In this document: piece by piece, positions 7,326 through 16,106 of the stretch
Numbering within the stretch: position 1 is the stretch's first letter
How the letters are laid out: each line of letters begins with the position of its first letter
NCBI GenBank assembly: GCA_000436755.1
Contig: FR887323.1
Location: 15,055 to 35,604, forward strand
Direction of reading: 5' to 3'
DNA from: Clostridium sp. CAG:253
GTDB lineage: Bacteria; Bacillota; Clostridia; Lachnospirales; Lachnospiraceae
DNA: 20,550 nucleotides
Made by a program: the position numbers and the translations under genes
The notes under the pieces: model-generated
Told to the model about the DNA's origin: nothing
Seen by the model: the letters and a program-made list of their open reading frames with translations, nothing else
Database searches by the model: none

Positions 7326-9475
7326 CTATACCAATGAATTTACTTCAAGAATCAGTGCTATCTCACCATCTCCAAGGATAGTAGCACCTCCTATCATCTT
7401 GCTGCAGTTGATATAGTTTCCTATTGATTTAATAACTATTTCCTGCTGTCCGATAAGATTATCAACAACAAGACCAGCCAACTTATCACCTTTCTTTACA
7501 ATTACAACAGTGAGATTTTCATTTTCTTCTCCAACAGGCTCAACATCAAGTATCTGGTCAAGTCTTATAAGCGGAATTACAGTACCACGAAGATTGATAA
7601 CTTCCTTAGTCTGTACATATTTAACATCTGAAACAAGCACATCTTCAATAGTCTGAATATTTCCAAGAGGAATTGCATATTTCTCAGTTCCAAGTTCAAC
7701 CATCAATGCCTGAATGATTGCAAGTGTAAGAGGAAGACGAATAATAAAGCTGCTTCCCTCACCGAGCACTGATTTACACTCTATATTTCCGCCAAGTTCT
7801 TCAATCTTTGTCTTAACTACATCAAGACCTACACCTCGGCCTGATACATCAGTAATCTTCTCAGCAGTAGAAAAACTTGGTCTGAACAGCAAGTCTATAA
7901 CTTCCTTATCAGTCATATTCTCTGCCTGCTCCGGTGTTATTGCACCAGAATCTATAGCTTTGTTCTTGACTTTTTCAATGTTTATACCGGCACCGTCATC
8001 ACGCACCTCGATATTTACATTGTTTCCATCCTGATAAGCATCAAGATAAATATTACCAACCTCTTCTTTTCCTAATGCAAGACGTTCCTCATTTGACTCA
8101 AGTCCATGGTCAGCCGCATTACGGAGAAGATGCTGTAAAGGATCTCCGATTTCATCGATAACTGTTCTGTCAAGCTCTGTCTCTTCACCGGTCATATGAA
8201 GAACCATCTTTTTGTTAAGCTTCTTTGTCAAATCACGAATCATTCTTGGGAATCTGCTGAATACACTCTCAATAGGTACCATTCGTACTTTCATGACTGA
8301 CTCATGAAGATTTGTTGTAACGCTCTCAAGATATTCTATCTGCTCATTGAATCCTGTATCATTTCTTGTATCACTCTCAGAAGAACTGATAGATACAAGT
8401 CCGTTCTTTGCTATGATAAGCTCACTTACAAGATTCATAAGTACATCAAGCTTTTCAATATCAACACGTACTGTTCTTCCGACTGCTGGTTTTGCTGTCT
8501 TCTTTGCATTTGCTGCCGGCTTTTTCTTTGCTTCTGCCTTAACTGCTGTCTTAGTCGCTGCCTGACCTTTCTGTTCGTTAGCCTTTGCTGCATTTTCAGC
8601 TTTTTCCTGCTCAGCTTTCTTTTCCTGTTCTTCTTTTTCTGCCTGTTTTGCAGATTCGTCAAGTTCTCCTTCAAACGGACCTACAATTGCTTCCTTGACT
8701 TCCGATACATTTTCAATAGCCTCTTTTATTGTCTCAAGACTTTCCTTTGTAAAGTATACGAGACTGAAATCATATTCAAATTTCTCGTCCTCAATATCCT
8801 GAACATTTGGTACTGCCTTGATAACTTCACCAAGTTCCTCAAGAGCCTTAAATACTAAAAATGCTCTTGCAGCTTTTAAGATGCATGAATCCTGAAGATA
8901 TACAGTAATACCGAATATATTCTGGTTCTGGCTCTTAGCCTTTTCAAATGTATTTCTCTCAAAGTCTGATATCTGAATAGACTGATATTTTGCTGCATCA
9001 GCTGCAGGCGCCGTTGTGCAGGCGCCGTTGCATCGGCAGCCGTTGTCTCCTTCTTAGACTCAACAGGTTTGGAGCTTGTGCTCTTTCCCGTAGCATTCTC
9101 TGCTATTGTATTTAATGCATTGATTATCTCTTCATTGTCTTCTGTACCCTCATCGGCAGTATTTACAATGTTGTTAAGATAAGCATCAAGTGCATCAAGA
9201 CCACGGAATAATACGTCAACCAATTCAGGTTTTACTTTCATGTTTCCGCTTCTGATTTCCTGAAATACATTTTCCATGTCATGCGTAAGTCTCTGCATGC
9301 GCTTATATCCCATAGTTCCTGCCATTCCTTTAAGCGAATGTGCTGCTCGGAATATTTCGTTTATTGTGTCCGTATTTTCAGGTTCCTGCTCAAGGATCAT
9401 CAACTGATCACTTAAAGTCTGTAAATGTTCTTTTGTCTCATCAATAAAAATTTCAAGATACTGGCTTACATCCAT
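7326..9475 (-). pseudogene. cheA: Chemotaxis histidine kinase CheA, frameshifted by a 14-bp tandem duplication
   Basis: CheA is the kinase that phosphorylates CheY and CheB in the receptor array. Translation from ATG 9475 gives the P1 domain with phospho-accepting His46 (RAAHSLKGMAGTMGY), then after the duplication at 9003-9030 runs out of frame to a stop at 8876-8878 (199 residues). In the frame opened by dropping one 14-bp copy, the gene continues to TAG 7326 as one 711-codon protein. This contains the P2 CheY-binding domain, an alanine/lysine-rich linker, the P3 dimerisation helix (EKLDVLMNLVSELIIAKNG), the P4 kinase domain with N box (HLLRNAADHGLE), DDGAGIN and GRGVGLDVV, and a P5 CheW-like domain. 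The first ATG available to the downstream frame (8438) has no ribosome site. As written, no active kinase should form, though rare reversion to one copy would restore it. An assembly error is the main alternative. Confidence 0.92.
9003..9030. repeat. Perfect 14-bp tandem duplication inside cheA
   Basis: The unit TGCAGGCGCCGTTG is present twice without mismatch, at 9003-9016 and 9017-9030, and contains the 6-bp palindrome GGCGCC. Fourteen is not a multiple of three, so the extra copy breaks cheA. Reading with one copy gives ETTAADATAPAADAAKYQ, a smooth Ala-rich P1-P2 linker. Boundaries are unambiguous: neither flanking base extends the repeat. Confidence 0.97.
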
Positions 9476-9476
9476 T

Positions 9477-10583
9477 TTATCGCACCCCCACATGCTTTGT
9501 TATCGCATCAGCAATCTTTTTTAATGAAACAACTTCATCTACTGCACCCGCATCTGCAATGGCTTTAGGCATTCCATATACGGTACAGCTTTCTGCATCC
9601 TGACCGATAACATAAATTTTGTTGGTTTTTTCTAATTGCAATATTCCCTGAGTACCATCAGCTCCCATGCCTGTCATAACAACACAGATTATCTCTTCAA
9701 ATCCTGTATTCATAAGTGACTCATACATTATGTCTGCACATGGTTTCAAGCCGTTTCTGGCAGCCTCAACGGTAACTGACAGCATATATCCTCCTGCACT
9801 TTTTTTGACTCTCATCTGAGAACCGCCTTTGGCAATATATACTGTTCCTTTCTGAAGAACATCTCCATCACAAGCTTCTTTTACATTAATTCTGCTAAGT
9901 TCATCAAGTCTTGTACTTAAAGACGCCGTAAATCCTTCCGGCATATGCTGTACCAAAACTACTGGTGCGTCAAGATTTTCAGGCAGAAACGGAATAACAT
10001 ACTGTAATGCCCTTGGTCCGCCGGTTGAGCATGCAAGTGCTACAAGTTTGCTTTTTCCTACGCCAAGCGTCCCGGTTGAGTGCAAAGTTCTGTCTGACTT
10101 TAAAACTGGCTGTTTTTTCGGTGCTGTCCTGCTTAACTCTTTTTTTACTTCTCTTGCTGCTTTAGCCATCTTATTCTGAATAGGAATCTTACATACCTCA
10201 TAAAGCATACGGATAAGTCTTTTTGAAAATTCAGGACCTTTTGCCTCTGACAGGCTGTCAGGTTTTGTCACAAAGTCGAATGCCCCAAGTTCAAGAGCTT
10301 CTATAGTCTCCCTTGCACCTTCTTTTGCTATCGTACTGACTATGATTACATTTTGCTTTATACCTTTTCTGTTCATGGTTCTAAGGAACTCTATACCATT
10401 CATCTTAGGCATATTGATATCCAGTATAATACAATCAAATCTAAATCCGGATTCAAGCAAAGCAATTCCTTCAAGTCCATTAACTGCAAATCGCTCATTA
10501 TGTAATTCTTCATCTGAGTTAATTATATCAGATATTATTCTTCTCATAAGTGCAGAATCATCTATAATTAATATATTTTTCAA
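9477..10583 (-). CDS. cheB: Chemotaxis protein-glutamate methylesterase CheB
   Basis: CheB removes methyl groups from chemoreceptors when phosphorylated by CheA. The start is taken as TTG 10583, giving MKNILIIDDSALMRR; GGAGG lies eight bases upstream. An ATG at 10598 is in frame but contains that ribosome site in its own first codons, so it is less likely. The 368-residue product has a receiver domain (residues 1-120) with acidic pair D8-D9 and phospho-acceptor D55 (ILDINMPKMNG). A linker with lysines and prolines follows, then the methylesterase domain with the nucleophile region ACSTGGPRALQ, QHMPEGF, and MTGMGADGTQG carrying the catalytic Asp. Length is typical. The cheA ATG begins after a single base. 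Confidence 0.95.
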   Translation of the reverse strand: MKNILIIDDSALMRRIISDIINSDEELHNERFAVNGLEGIALLESGFRFDCIILDINMPKMNGIEFLRTMNRKGIKQNVIIVSTIAKEGARETIEALELGAFDFVTKPDSLSEAKGPEFSKRLIRMLYEVCKIPIQNKMAKAAREVKKELSRTAPKKQPVLKSDRTLHSTGTLGVGKSKLVALACSTGGPRALQYVIPFLPENLDAPVVLVQHMPEGFTASLSTRLDELSRINVKEACDGDVLQKGTVYIAKGGSQMRVKKSAGGYMLSVTVEAARNGLKPCADIMYESLMNTGFEEIICVVMTGMGADGTQGILQLEKTNKIYVIGQDAESCTVYGMPKAIADAGAVDEVVSLKKIADAITKHVGVR

Positions 10584-10621
10584 TATAAATGCCTCCATTC
10601 CGAATTAAATAATCCTAAATT

Positions 10622-11506
10622 TTATTTTTTTCTGTTGTGAAACATCTTAGAAAATAGTCCAGATAAACCGGTACGAACCGATTTTGTCTCTGACTGCTCC
10701 ATATCTATCAATGTCTTAGCCATAGCTTTGATAGATTTCACAGCCGGAGTATTCGGATAAGCGATAGAAACCGGCTGTTGTCTCATGACAGCCTTTGTGA
10801 GATTTACATCAAACGGTACAGCTCCTAAATACTCCATTTTCATATTTAAAAACCGTTCAACCACAGAATTCAGTTTGTTATACAAATCATATCCGTCTGA
10901 CATATTTAATGTCCTGTTTCCAATCATTCTTATTCTGGTATTTTCAGCGTTGAATTTGGGAGTTTTGTTTATTGTTTTCAATAACGCATACGCATCTGTT
11001 ATGGATGTAGGTTCCGGTGTCGTCACAAGCAATACCTCCGAACTTGCCAAAACCATATCAATAACGGCACCTGATATGCCTGCCCCCGTATCTATTATAA
11101 TAATATCTGCTAAAGAATCAAGTCCGTACATCATATTGATAATCCCGGATATCTGATCCTTTGACAAATTTGACAGCTCCTTTATTCCTGAACCGCCGGA
11201 GATAAAACCTATATTTTCAGGTCCTTTGCATATAACATCCCTGATATCCTTCCCTCCGAATATCATATCTGCCATATTGTACTTTGGCCTTGTTCCAAGC
11301 ATTACTTCCACGTTTGCAAGACCAAAATCCGCATCCAATATAATAACCTTTTTGCCAAGTCTGCTTAACTGTATTGCCATGTTAACTGACATATTGGATT
11401 TGCCAACACCACCTTTTCCGCTTGTAACGGTTATAACTCTTGCAAGATGCTGTTGCTGCATATTCTGTTGTTTAATGATATTTCTAAGCTGTTGTGCCTG
11501 ATCCAT
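10622..11506 (-). CDS. flhG: Flagellar number regulator FlhG (YlxH/MinD-like ATPase)
   Basis: FlhG is a MinD/ParA-family ATPase that limits flagellar number, interacts with C-ring proteins and stimulates FlhF GTP hydrolysis. The start is taken as ATG 11506, which overlaps the flhF TGA stop by one base and is served by the GGAGG in the last flhF codons; this gives 294 residues. Residues 2-8 are DQAQQLR, matching the known FlhG activator motif (DQAxxLR) that acts on FlhF. A deviant Walker A motif follows (TSGKGGVGKSNMSVNMA), then a switch region (LDADFGLANVEVMLG) and a Walker B-like segment (IIIDTGAGIS). A basic C-terminus ends FSKMFHNRKK, similar to a membrane-targeting helix. The gene appears intact although its partner flhF is broken. 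Confidence 0.95.
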   Translation of the reverse strand: MDQAQQLRNIIKQQNMQQQHLARVITVTSGKGGVGKSNMSVNMAIQLSRLGKKVIILDADFGLANVEVMLGTRPKYNMADMIFGGKDIRDVICKGPENIGFISGGSGIKELSNLSKDQISGIINMMYGLDSLADIIIIDTGAGISGAVIDMVLASSEVLLVTTPEPTSITDAYALLKTINKTPKFNAENTRIRMIGNRTLNMSDGYDLYNKLNSVVERFLNMKMEYLGAVPFDVNLTKAVMRQQPVSIAYPNTPAVKSIKAMAKTLIDMEQSETKSVRTGLSGLFSKMFHNRKK

Positions 11507-12811
11507 CAACCATTTCCTCCAAGAAGCTGCTTAGCAATCTTTTGTGCATTAAATTTACCGATATCATCAGGTACATTTTGTCCCCATGTTGCATACGATA
11601 ACGGTGCAGATGTTAATACACGAAGATTATATATATTTCCTATAGTATCTGTTTCATCTAATTTTGTAAATATAAGATTATACTTTGTCATCTCTGAGTA
11701 CGTCTGTGATATTCTGACAAGATCCTTATATTTTGTTGTAGAACTAAGCACAAGATAAGCTTCCTGTTCATCCTGTGGTATACACAAGATAAACTTCCTG
11801 TTCATCCTGTGGTATAGCACCTAGCAGTTTTATAAGATCTTCCTTCTGCTCAACATTATTGTGCGACCGTCCGGCTGTATCTATCAGGACAAGGTCATAA
11901 TCGATAAGCTCGTCCCTGATATTTTCCATTTCCTCAGCAGTATATACAACTTTAAGCGGTATACTTAAAATATTTGCATATGTTCTAAGCTGCTCTACAG
12001 CCGCAATCCTGTAAGTATCAGATGTAACAAGTGCCACCTTAACTTTTTTGGAAAGTTTCATTGTCGAAGCAATCTTTGCTATTGTAGTTGTCTTTCCTAC
12101 ACCTGTAGGGCCGATAAAAAAAATAAACTTAGTCTTTTTGTTCTGTGTATCAATCAAGTGAGGCTGACCTATCTTTAAAACAATCTTCTGGTATACACCC
12201 GCTAAAATATTGTCAAGCGAAGAATTGCTGCCTATGCTCCCCTTAATATCATCAATTATCTGTTCTATATATGACATTTCCACGTCATTATCAAGAAGCT
12301 GTCTCCTTATAAGATTGAGATACGCCTTATTTTTATCTTCTTTCTTGTCATATTTTTGCTGCTCATCTTTTACCGATACCGCCATCTGCTTTTCAATAAG
12401 ATCCTGCAGCGTATTAAGCTTTTGTTCAATTTCATTATTTGAATCAATTTTATCACTTACTATATCAACTACATTATCTCTTATTATCTGATTATTTCTG
12501 ACAAGTCTTTCTTTATTTTCTTCAATCCTTGCACTTTTTGAATCTGATGCCGGTTTAAATCTGCCGGCATTAAGTGCCTGCTGCAGCTTTTCAAAATCCG
12601 CAGCAACAGGTTTACTCTCAGGCCGTACCTGCTCTTTTTTCACATCATCAACCGCAGCGGTAACTTCAACACTGCTTTTTTTAAACAGTTTAGATAACCC
12701 TTTCGGATTATTCTCTTTTATATTCATTATTGTAACATCTTCACCGAGTTCCGCTTTTGCAAGTGCAATCGCTTCATTCTCGGTTGCTGCAATATATTTT
12801 TTTATAACCAC
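11506..12811 (-). pseudogene. flhF: Flagellar placement GTPase FlhF, frameshifted by a 34-bp tandem duplication
   Basis: FlhF is an SRP-type GTPase that sets flagellar position and number together with FlhG. Translation from GTG 12811 gives a typical FlhF N-terminus (MVIKKYIAATENEA), a charged linker, and the NG GTPase domain with P-loop GPTGVGKTTT (about 234-243), DTYRIAAVEQLRTYA and DTAGR (about 311). The frame then hits TGA at 11768-11770 after 347 residues. The lost remainder (STTKYKDLVRISQTYSEM, FTKLDETDTIGNIYNL, ending at 11506) lies in another frame. Between the two, a 34-bp unit is present twice (11749-11782 and 11783-11816, one mismatch). With one copy the gene is exactly 423 codons and reads through as GAIPQDEQEAYLVLSSTTKY. 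As written, the product lacks the TKLD guanine-recognition motif and the dimer interface, so it is probably inactive. flhG overlaps the 3' end by one base. The frameshift could instead be an assembly fault. Confidence 0.9.
11749..11816. repeat. 34-bp tandem direct duplication inside flhF
   Basis: Copy one is 11749-11782 and copy two is 11783-11816 on the plus strand. They differ at a single base (G at 11759, A at 11793), which changes Ala to Val in the flhF reading. Because 34 is not a multiple of three, the second copy shifts the frame. The reconstructed single-copy allele has GTGCT at both ends of the unit, but simple slippage between those pentamers would give a 35-bp period. The observed 34-bp period and the mismatch mean this is not a perfectly fresh slippage product, or that one copy contains errors. 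Confidence 0.95.
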
Positions 12812-14844
12812 TATACTGTCACCATCCCTATAGATTGTAATTCAACATCTGTATCAATCTCATTGTATGAAACAACGATAAGATCTTTAAATTGTTCCGA
12901 TGTAATCTTCTTAAAATACATTCGTACAATCGGAGAAGTTACTATGATAGGATTCTTTCCAAGCTCCTCCATTTTATCAACTTCTTCTTTAACCGAATTT
13001 AATATACTCTGTGTCTTTTCAGGTGCCAGATTTATATATGCTCCCTGCTCAGTCTGTTTTACGGAACCCATTATTTCCTGCTCAATCTTCGGATCCAGGG
13101 TAACAACACTTGTCATCTCATTTGTAGGGAAATATTTATTTGAAATAGCACGTTTAAGACTCTGACGCACATACTCCGTAAGCACATCCGTATCTCTGGT
13201 AGTTGCCGCATTGTCTGCAAGCGTTTCAAAAATCGTAACAAGATCCCTGATTGAAATGCCTTCCTCAAGAAGATTTTGCAGAACTTTCTGAATTTCACCG
13301 ACACTAAGCATCTTAGGTACAAGTTCAGAAATAAGTGTTGTGTTTGCCTCCTGTATGTTATTGATAAGATTCTGTACATCCTGTCTCGTAAGAAGCTCAT
13401 TAAGGTTGTTTCTTATAACTTCCGTAAGATGTGTAGCAATTATTGAAGGTGGGTCAACAACTGTATAACCAAGAGACTCGGCTCTCTCTCTCTGAGATTC
13501 GGTAATCCAGATGGCAGGCAGATTGAATGACGGCTCAAATGTAGGAATACCTGTTATCTCTTCCTCAACATACCCCGGATTCATAGCCATGTAATGGTCA
13601 AATAATATTTCACCCTCACTGACCGGAACGCCCTTTATTTTTATAACATATTGATTTGGATTGAGCTGTATGTTATCCCTGAGACGAATCATCGGCACAA
13701 CACATCCAAGTTCCAACGCTATCTGTCTTCTAATCATTACAACTCTGTCAAGAAGATCTCCTCCCTGATTTACATCGGCAAGCGGAATGATTCCATAGCC
13801 AAATTCAAGTTCTATAGGATCTACCTGCAAAAGAGAAACAACATTCTCCGGTCTTCTTATTTCTTCTGCTGACTGCTCCTCACTCTCAACTTCCTCCTCA
13901 ATATCTGCCTCCTCAACACTTGACTGTATCGCTCTTCCTGCCGCAATAAATATCACTGCATAGATAAGACAGAGTAAAGTATTAAGCGGTGTACAAATAC
14001 CAAGGAATGCCATAGTACCACCAACTATGTATAATACTTTTGGCATTGAAAACAACTGCCTTATAAGTACGTTTCCAAGATCAGACTCCTTAGATGCCTT
14101 TGTAACTATGATACCTGTTGATAATGATATAAGCAATGACGGTATCTGTGAAACAAGTCCATCACCGATTGTAAGGATTGTGTACTTAGAAAGAGCTTCA
14201 TTTATATCAACTCCCTGAACTACAACGCCGAGTATAATTCCACCAATAAGATTTATGGCCGTTATAATAAGACCTGCTGTCGCATCTCCCTTAACATACT
14301 TTGTAGCACCATCCATGGCACCAAAGAAAGTAGATTCATCCTGAATCTTTTCACGGCGTCTTTTTGCCTCTGCATCGTCTATGGCACCGGTATTCAAATC
14401 AGCATCAATAGCCATCTGTTTACCAGGCATAGCATCAAGTGTGAATCTTGCCGTTACCTCAGATACACGTTCTGAACCTTTATTGATTACTATAAACTGA
14501 ATAATAATCAATATAAAGAATATAACCATACCAACAACAAGATTTCCACCACCAACGAACTGACCAAATGTCTCTACTACATTTCCCGCATATCCATTTA
14601 ACAGAATGTTTCTTGTAGAACTTACATTCAATGACATTCTAAAAAGTGTGGTCATCAAAAGCAGCGTTGGAAAAATAGACATGTTTAATGCCTCTTTAGA
14701 AAATAAAGCATTAAACAAAATTATTAACGCAATACCTATATTAAATAAAATCAAAATATCCAGCAGCAATGTTGGAATCGGCACAATCAAAAACACAACC
14801 GGTACCAAGATATATAAGCCTAGAAATATATCCTGTCTTTTCAT
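12811..14844 (-). CDS. flhA: Flagellar type III export gate protein FlhA
   Basis: FlhA is the nonameric export gate component that uses the proton motive force and docks export chaperones. The product is 677 residues when started at ATG 14844, which has GGAGG five bases upstream; an in-frame ATG at 14856 overlaps that ribosome site and is less likely. The N-terminal half has about eight membrane segments and the FHIPEP-family signature RMSLNVSSTRNILLNGYAG. The conserved loop FTLDAMPGKQMAIDADLNTG follows. The C-terminal half is the soluble ring domain, including VVDPPSIIATHLTEVIR and FETLADNAATTRDTDVLTEY. Length is typical (about 680). The stop TAG shares its last base with the GTG start of flhF. 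A (CT)6 run lies inside the gene at 13482-13493. Confidence 0.97.
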   Translation of the reverse strand: MKRQDIFLGLYILVPVVFLIVPIPTLLLDILILFNIGIALIILFNALFSKEALNMSIFPTLLLMTTLFRMSLNVSSTRNILLNGYAGNVVETFGQFVGGGNLVVGMVIFFILIIIQFIVINKGSERVSEVTARFTLDAMPGKQMAIDADLNTGAIDDAEAKRRREKIQDESTFFGAMDGATKYVKGDATAGLIITAINLIGGIILGVVVQGVDINEALSKYTILTIGDGLVSQIPSLLISLSTGIIVTKASKESDLGNVLIRQLFSMPKVLYIVGGTMAFLGICTPLNTLLCLIYAVIFIAAGRAIQSSVEEADIEEEVESEEQSAEEIRRPENVVSLLQVDPIELEFGYGIIPLADVNQGGDLLDRVVMIRRQIALELGCVVPMIRLRDNIQLNPNQYVIKIKGVPVSEGEILFDHYMAMNPGYVEEEITGIPTFEPSFNLPAIWITESQRERAESLGYTVVDPPSIIATHLTEVIRNNLNELLTRQDVQNLINNIQEANTTLISELVPKMLSVGEIQKVLQNLLEEGISIRDLVTIFETLADNAATTRDTDVLTEYVRQSLKRAISNKYFPTNEMTSVVTLDPKIEQEIMGSVKQTEQGAYINLAPEKTQSILNSVKEEVDKMEELGKNPIIVTSPIVRMYFKKITSEQFKDLIVVSYNEIDTDVELQSIGMVTV
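13482..13493. repeat. Dinucleotide (CT)6 run in flhA
   Basis: Six uninterrupted CT units lie in the plus strand and read as GA repeats in flhA (SQRERAESLGY). The frame is intact here; loss or gain of one unit would truncate FlhA in its cytoplasmic domain. Confidence 0.85.
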
Positions 14845-14910
14845 ACATACCTCCATACTTTTATCATTATTTTTTCAATAAATACTTTTTTAAGTATTTG
14901 TATTACCCTT

Positions 14911-16038
14911 TTAAGATTTCCCTTTTAAATTATATACATAAGCAAGCACTTCTGCAACCATCTGATACAACTCAGGCGGAATCTCCGCACCTATCTCAAC
15001 ATTATGGTAAAGCATACGAGCAAGTGGCTTATTTTCTACTATTTCAATAGAATTTTCTGCTGCAGCTTCCTTGATTTTCTGAGCAAGGAAATCTGCACCT
15101 TTCGCAAGTACAATAGGAGCTTCATGCTCATTTTTATCATACTTGATTGCAACTGCAAAGTGAGTCGGGTTTGTTATTACAACATCTGCCTGCGGCAGTG
15201 ACTGCATCATTCTTCTTCTTGAAGCCTGCTGCATACGTGCGCGCTGCTGACTCTTAACTTTAGGATCACCCTCTGAATTTTTATATTCGTCCTTAACCTC
15301 CTGTTTTGACATTTTCATGTCATCATGGAATTTCCACTTCTGATATGCAAAATCTGCGGCACCTATAACAACAAACCACATACTTATACGCATTCCGATA
15401 TCTATAATGATATTTCCTATCAGCTCTATAGCCTGAATAAGCGTATATGAATACATTTTCATAACAAGATCCCACTTATCTTTAAGATAACTGATAACTA
15501 CAGCACCGAGAATAATAAGTTTTGCCATGTCAAATAAAGTCTCAAAAAGTTTATTTTTTGAAAATATTCTTTTAACACCGCTTATGGGATTAAATTTTGA
15601 CAGCTTTGGTTTCATCGGCTCAAAAGAAACTTTCCATTTAATCTGTGCTATCTGTGATATAAAAGCTACTGCAAATATAACAGCATAAAACGGAAGTCCC
15701 GTAACAAGAATATACTTAATCATATCCCCCACAAGAGCATTTGAAAGCGGTATTGTAAATTCATCCTTCCCATAATCTGCAATATGTTTAAATGTATATT
15801 CAAAGCAGCCTATAAAACGATTTCCGACATACCCTAAGCACAGTTTAAGCATAGCAAAAAGTGTCAACAGCATGGCTGCTGTCGTAACTTCCTTACTCTT
15901 TCCAACCTGACCTTTTTTTCTGGCATCCGTTAATTTTTTAGCTGTCGGTTCTTCTGTTTTTTCGCCATCAGGACCATCTTTTGCAAACAACTGCAAATCA
16001 TATCTAAAAATGAATTCTAAAGAGTTTTTTTCATTCAT
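14911..16038 (-). CDS. flhB: Flagellar type III export switch protein FlhB
   Basis: FlhB controls the change from rod/hook to filament substrate export and contacts FlhA and FliR. The 375-residue product starts with a family N-terminus (GEKTEEPTAKKLTDARKKGQ), has four membrane segments between about residues 55 and 235, and carries the cytoplasmic autocleavage motif NPTH at residues 290-293 (ITNPTHFAVAIKYD). The cleaved C-terminal part contains the usual ENKPLARMLY and IPPELYQMVAEVLAYV stretches. The N-terminus has about 20 extra residues before the conserved GEKTEEPT, common in clostridia. The start ATG has GGGTGAAAG upstream. An AT-rich 66-nt gap with a short hairpin separates it from flhA. 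Confidence 0.97.
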   Translation of the reverse strand: MNEKNSLEFIFRYDLQLFAKDGPDGEKTEEPTAKKLTDARKKGQVGKSKEVTTAAMLLTLFAMLKLCLGYVGNRFIGCFEYTFKHIADYGKDEFTIPLSNALVGDMIKYILVTGLPFYAVIFAVAFISQIAQIKWKVSFEPMKPKLSKFNPISGVKRIFSKNKLFETLFDMAKLIILGAVVISYLKDKWDLVMKMYSYTLIQAIELIGNIIIDIGMRISMWFVVIGAADFAYQKWKFHDDMKMSKQEVKDEYKNSEGDPKVKSQQRARMQQASRRRMMQSLPQADVVITNPTHFAVAIKYDKNEHEAPIVLAKGADFLAQKIKEAAAENSIEIVENKPLARMLYHNVEIGAEIPPELYQMVAEVLAYVYNLKGKS

Positions 16039-16106
16039 ATACTTTCACCCTTTATCAAATAATATAAACCATTTGCCATAAAATAGCAAATATAAAACTA
16101 TGGCAA

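Noticed and set aside
7326..8438. Independent translation of a short CheA from ATG 8438
   Set aside because: No ribosome binding site precedes it, and the product would lack the start of the dimerisation domain.
8435..8674. Minus-strand open frame rich in Gln, Lys and Arg (79 residues)
   Set aside because: It is the wrong frame of the alanine/lysine-rich P2-P3 linker of cheA; the correct frame gives a continuous CheA.
8304..8858. Plus-strand open frame of 184 residues rich in Cys, Phe and Leu
   Set aside because: Antisense shadow of cheA; composition follows the codon bias of the opposite strand and there is no ribosome site.
8876..9475. Programmed ribosomal frameshift to make full CheA
   Set aside because: No slippery heptamer with a downstream structure is evident, and the shift is fully explained by the 14-bp duplication.
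11506..11820. Separate 104-residue gene between flhF and flhG
   Set aside because: It is the C-terminal end of FlhF in the shifted frame; its first 14 residues come from out-of-frame reading of the duplication.
14880..14899. Hairpin in the flhB-flhA gap (8-bp stem, 4-nt loop) as a terminator
   Set aside because: The stem is all but one pair AT, and no T-run follows on the minus strand; the genes downstream clearly belong to the same operon.
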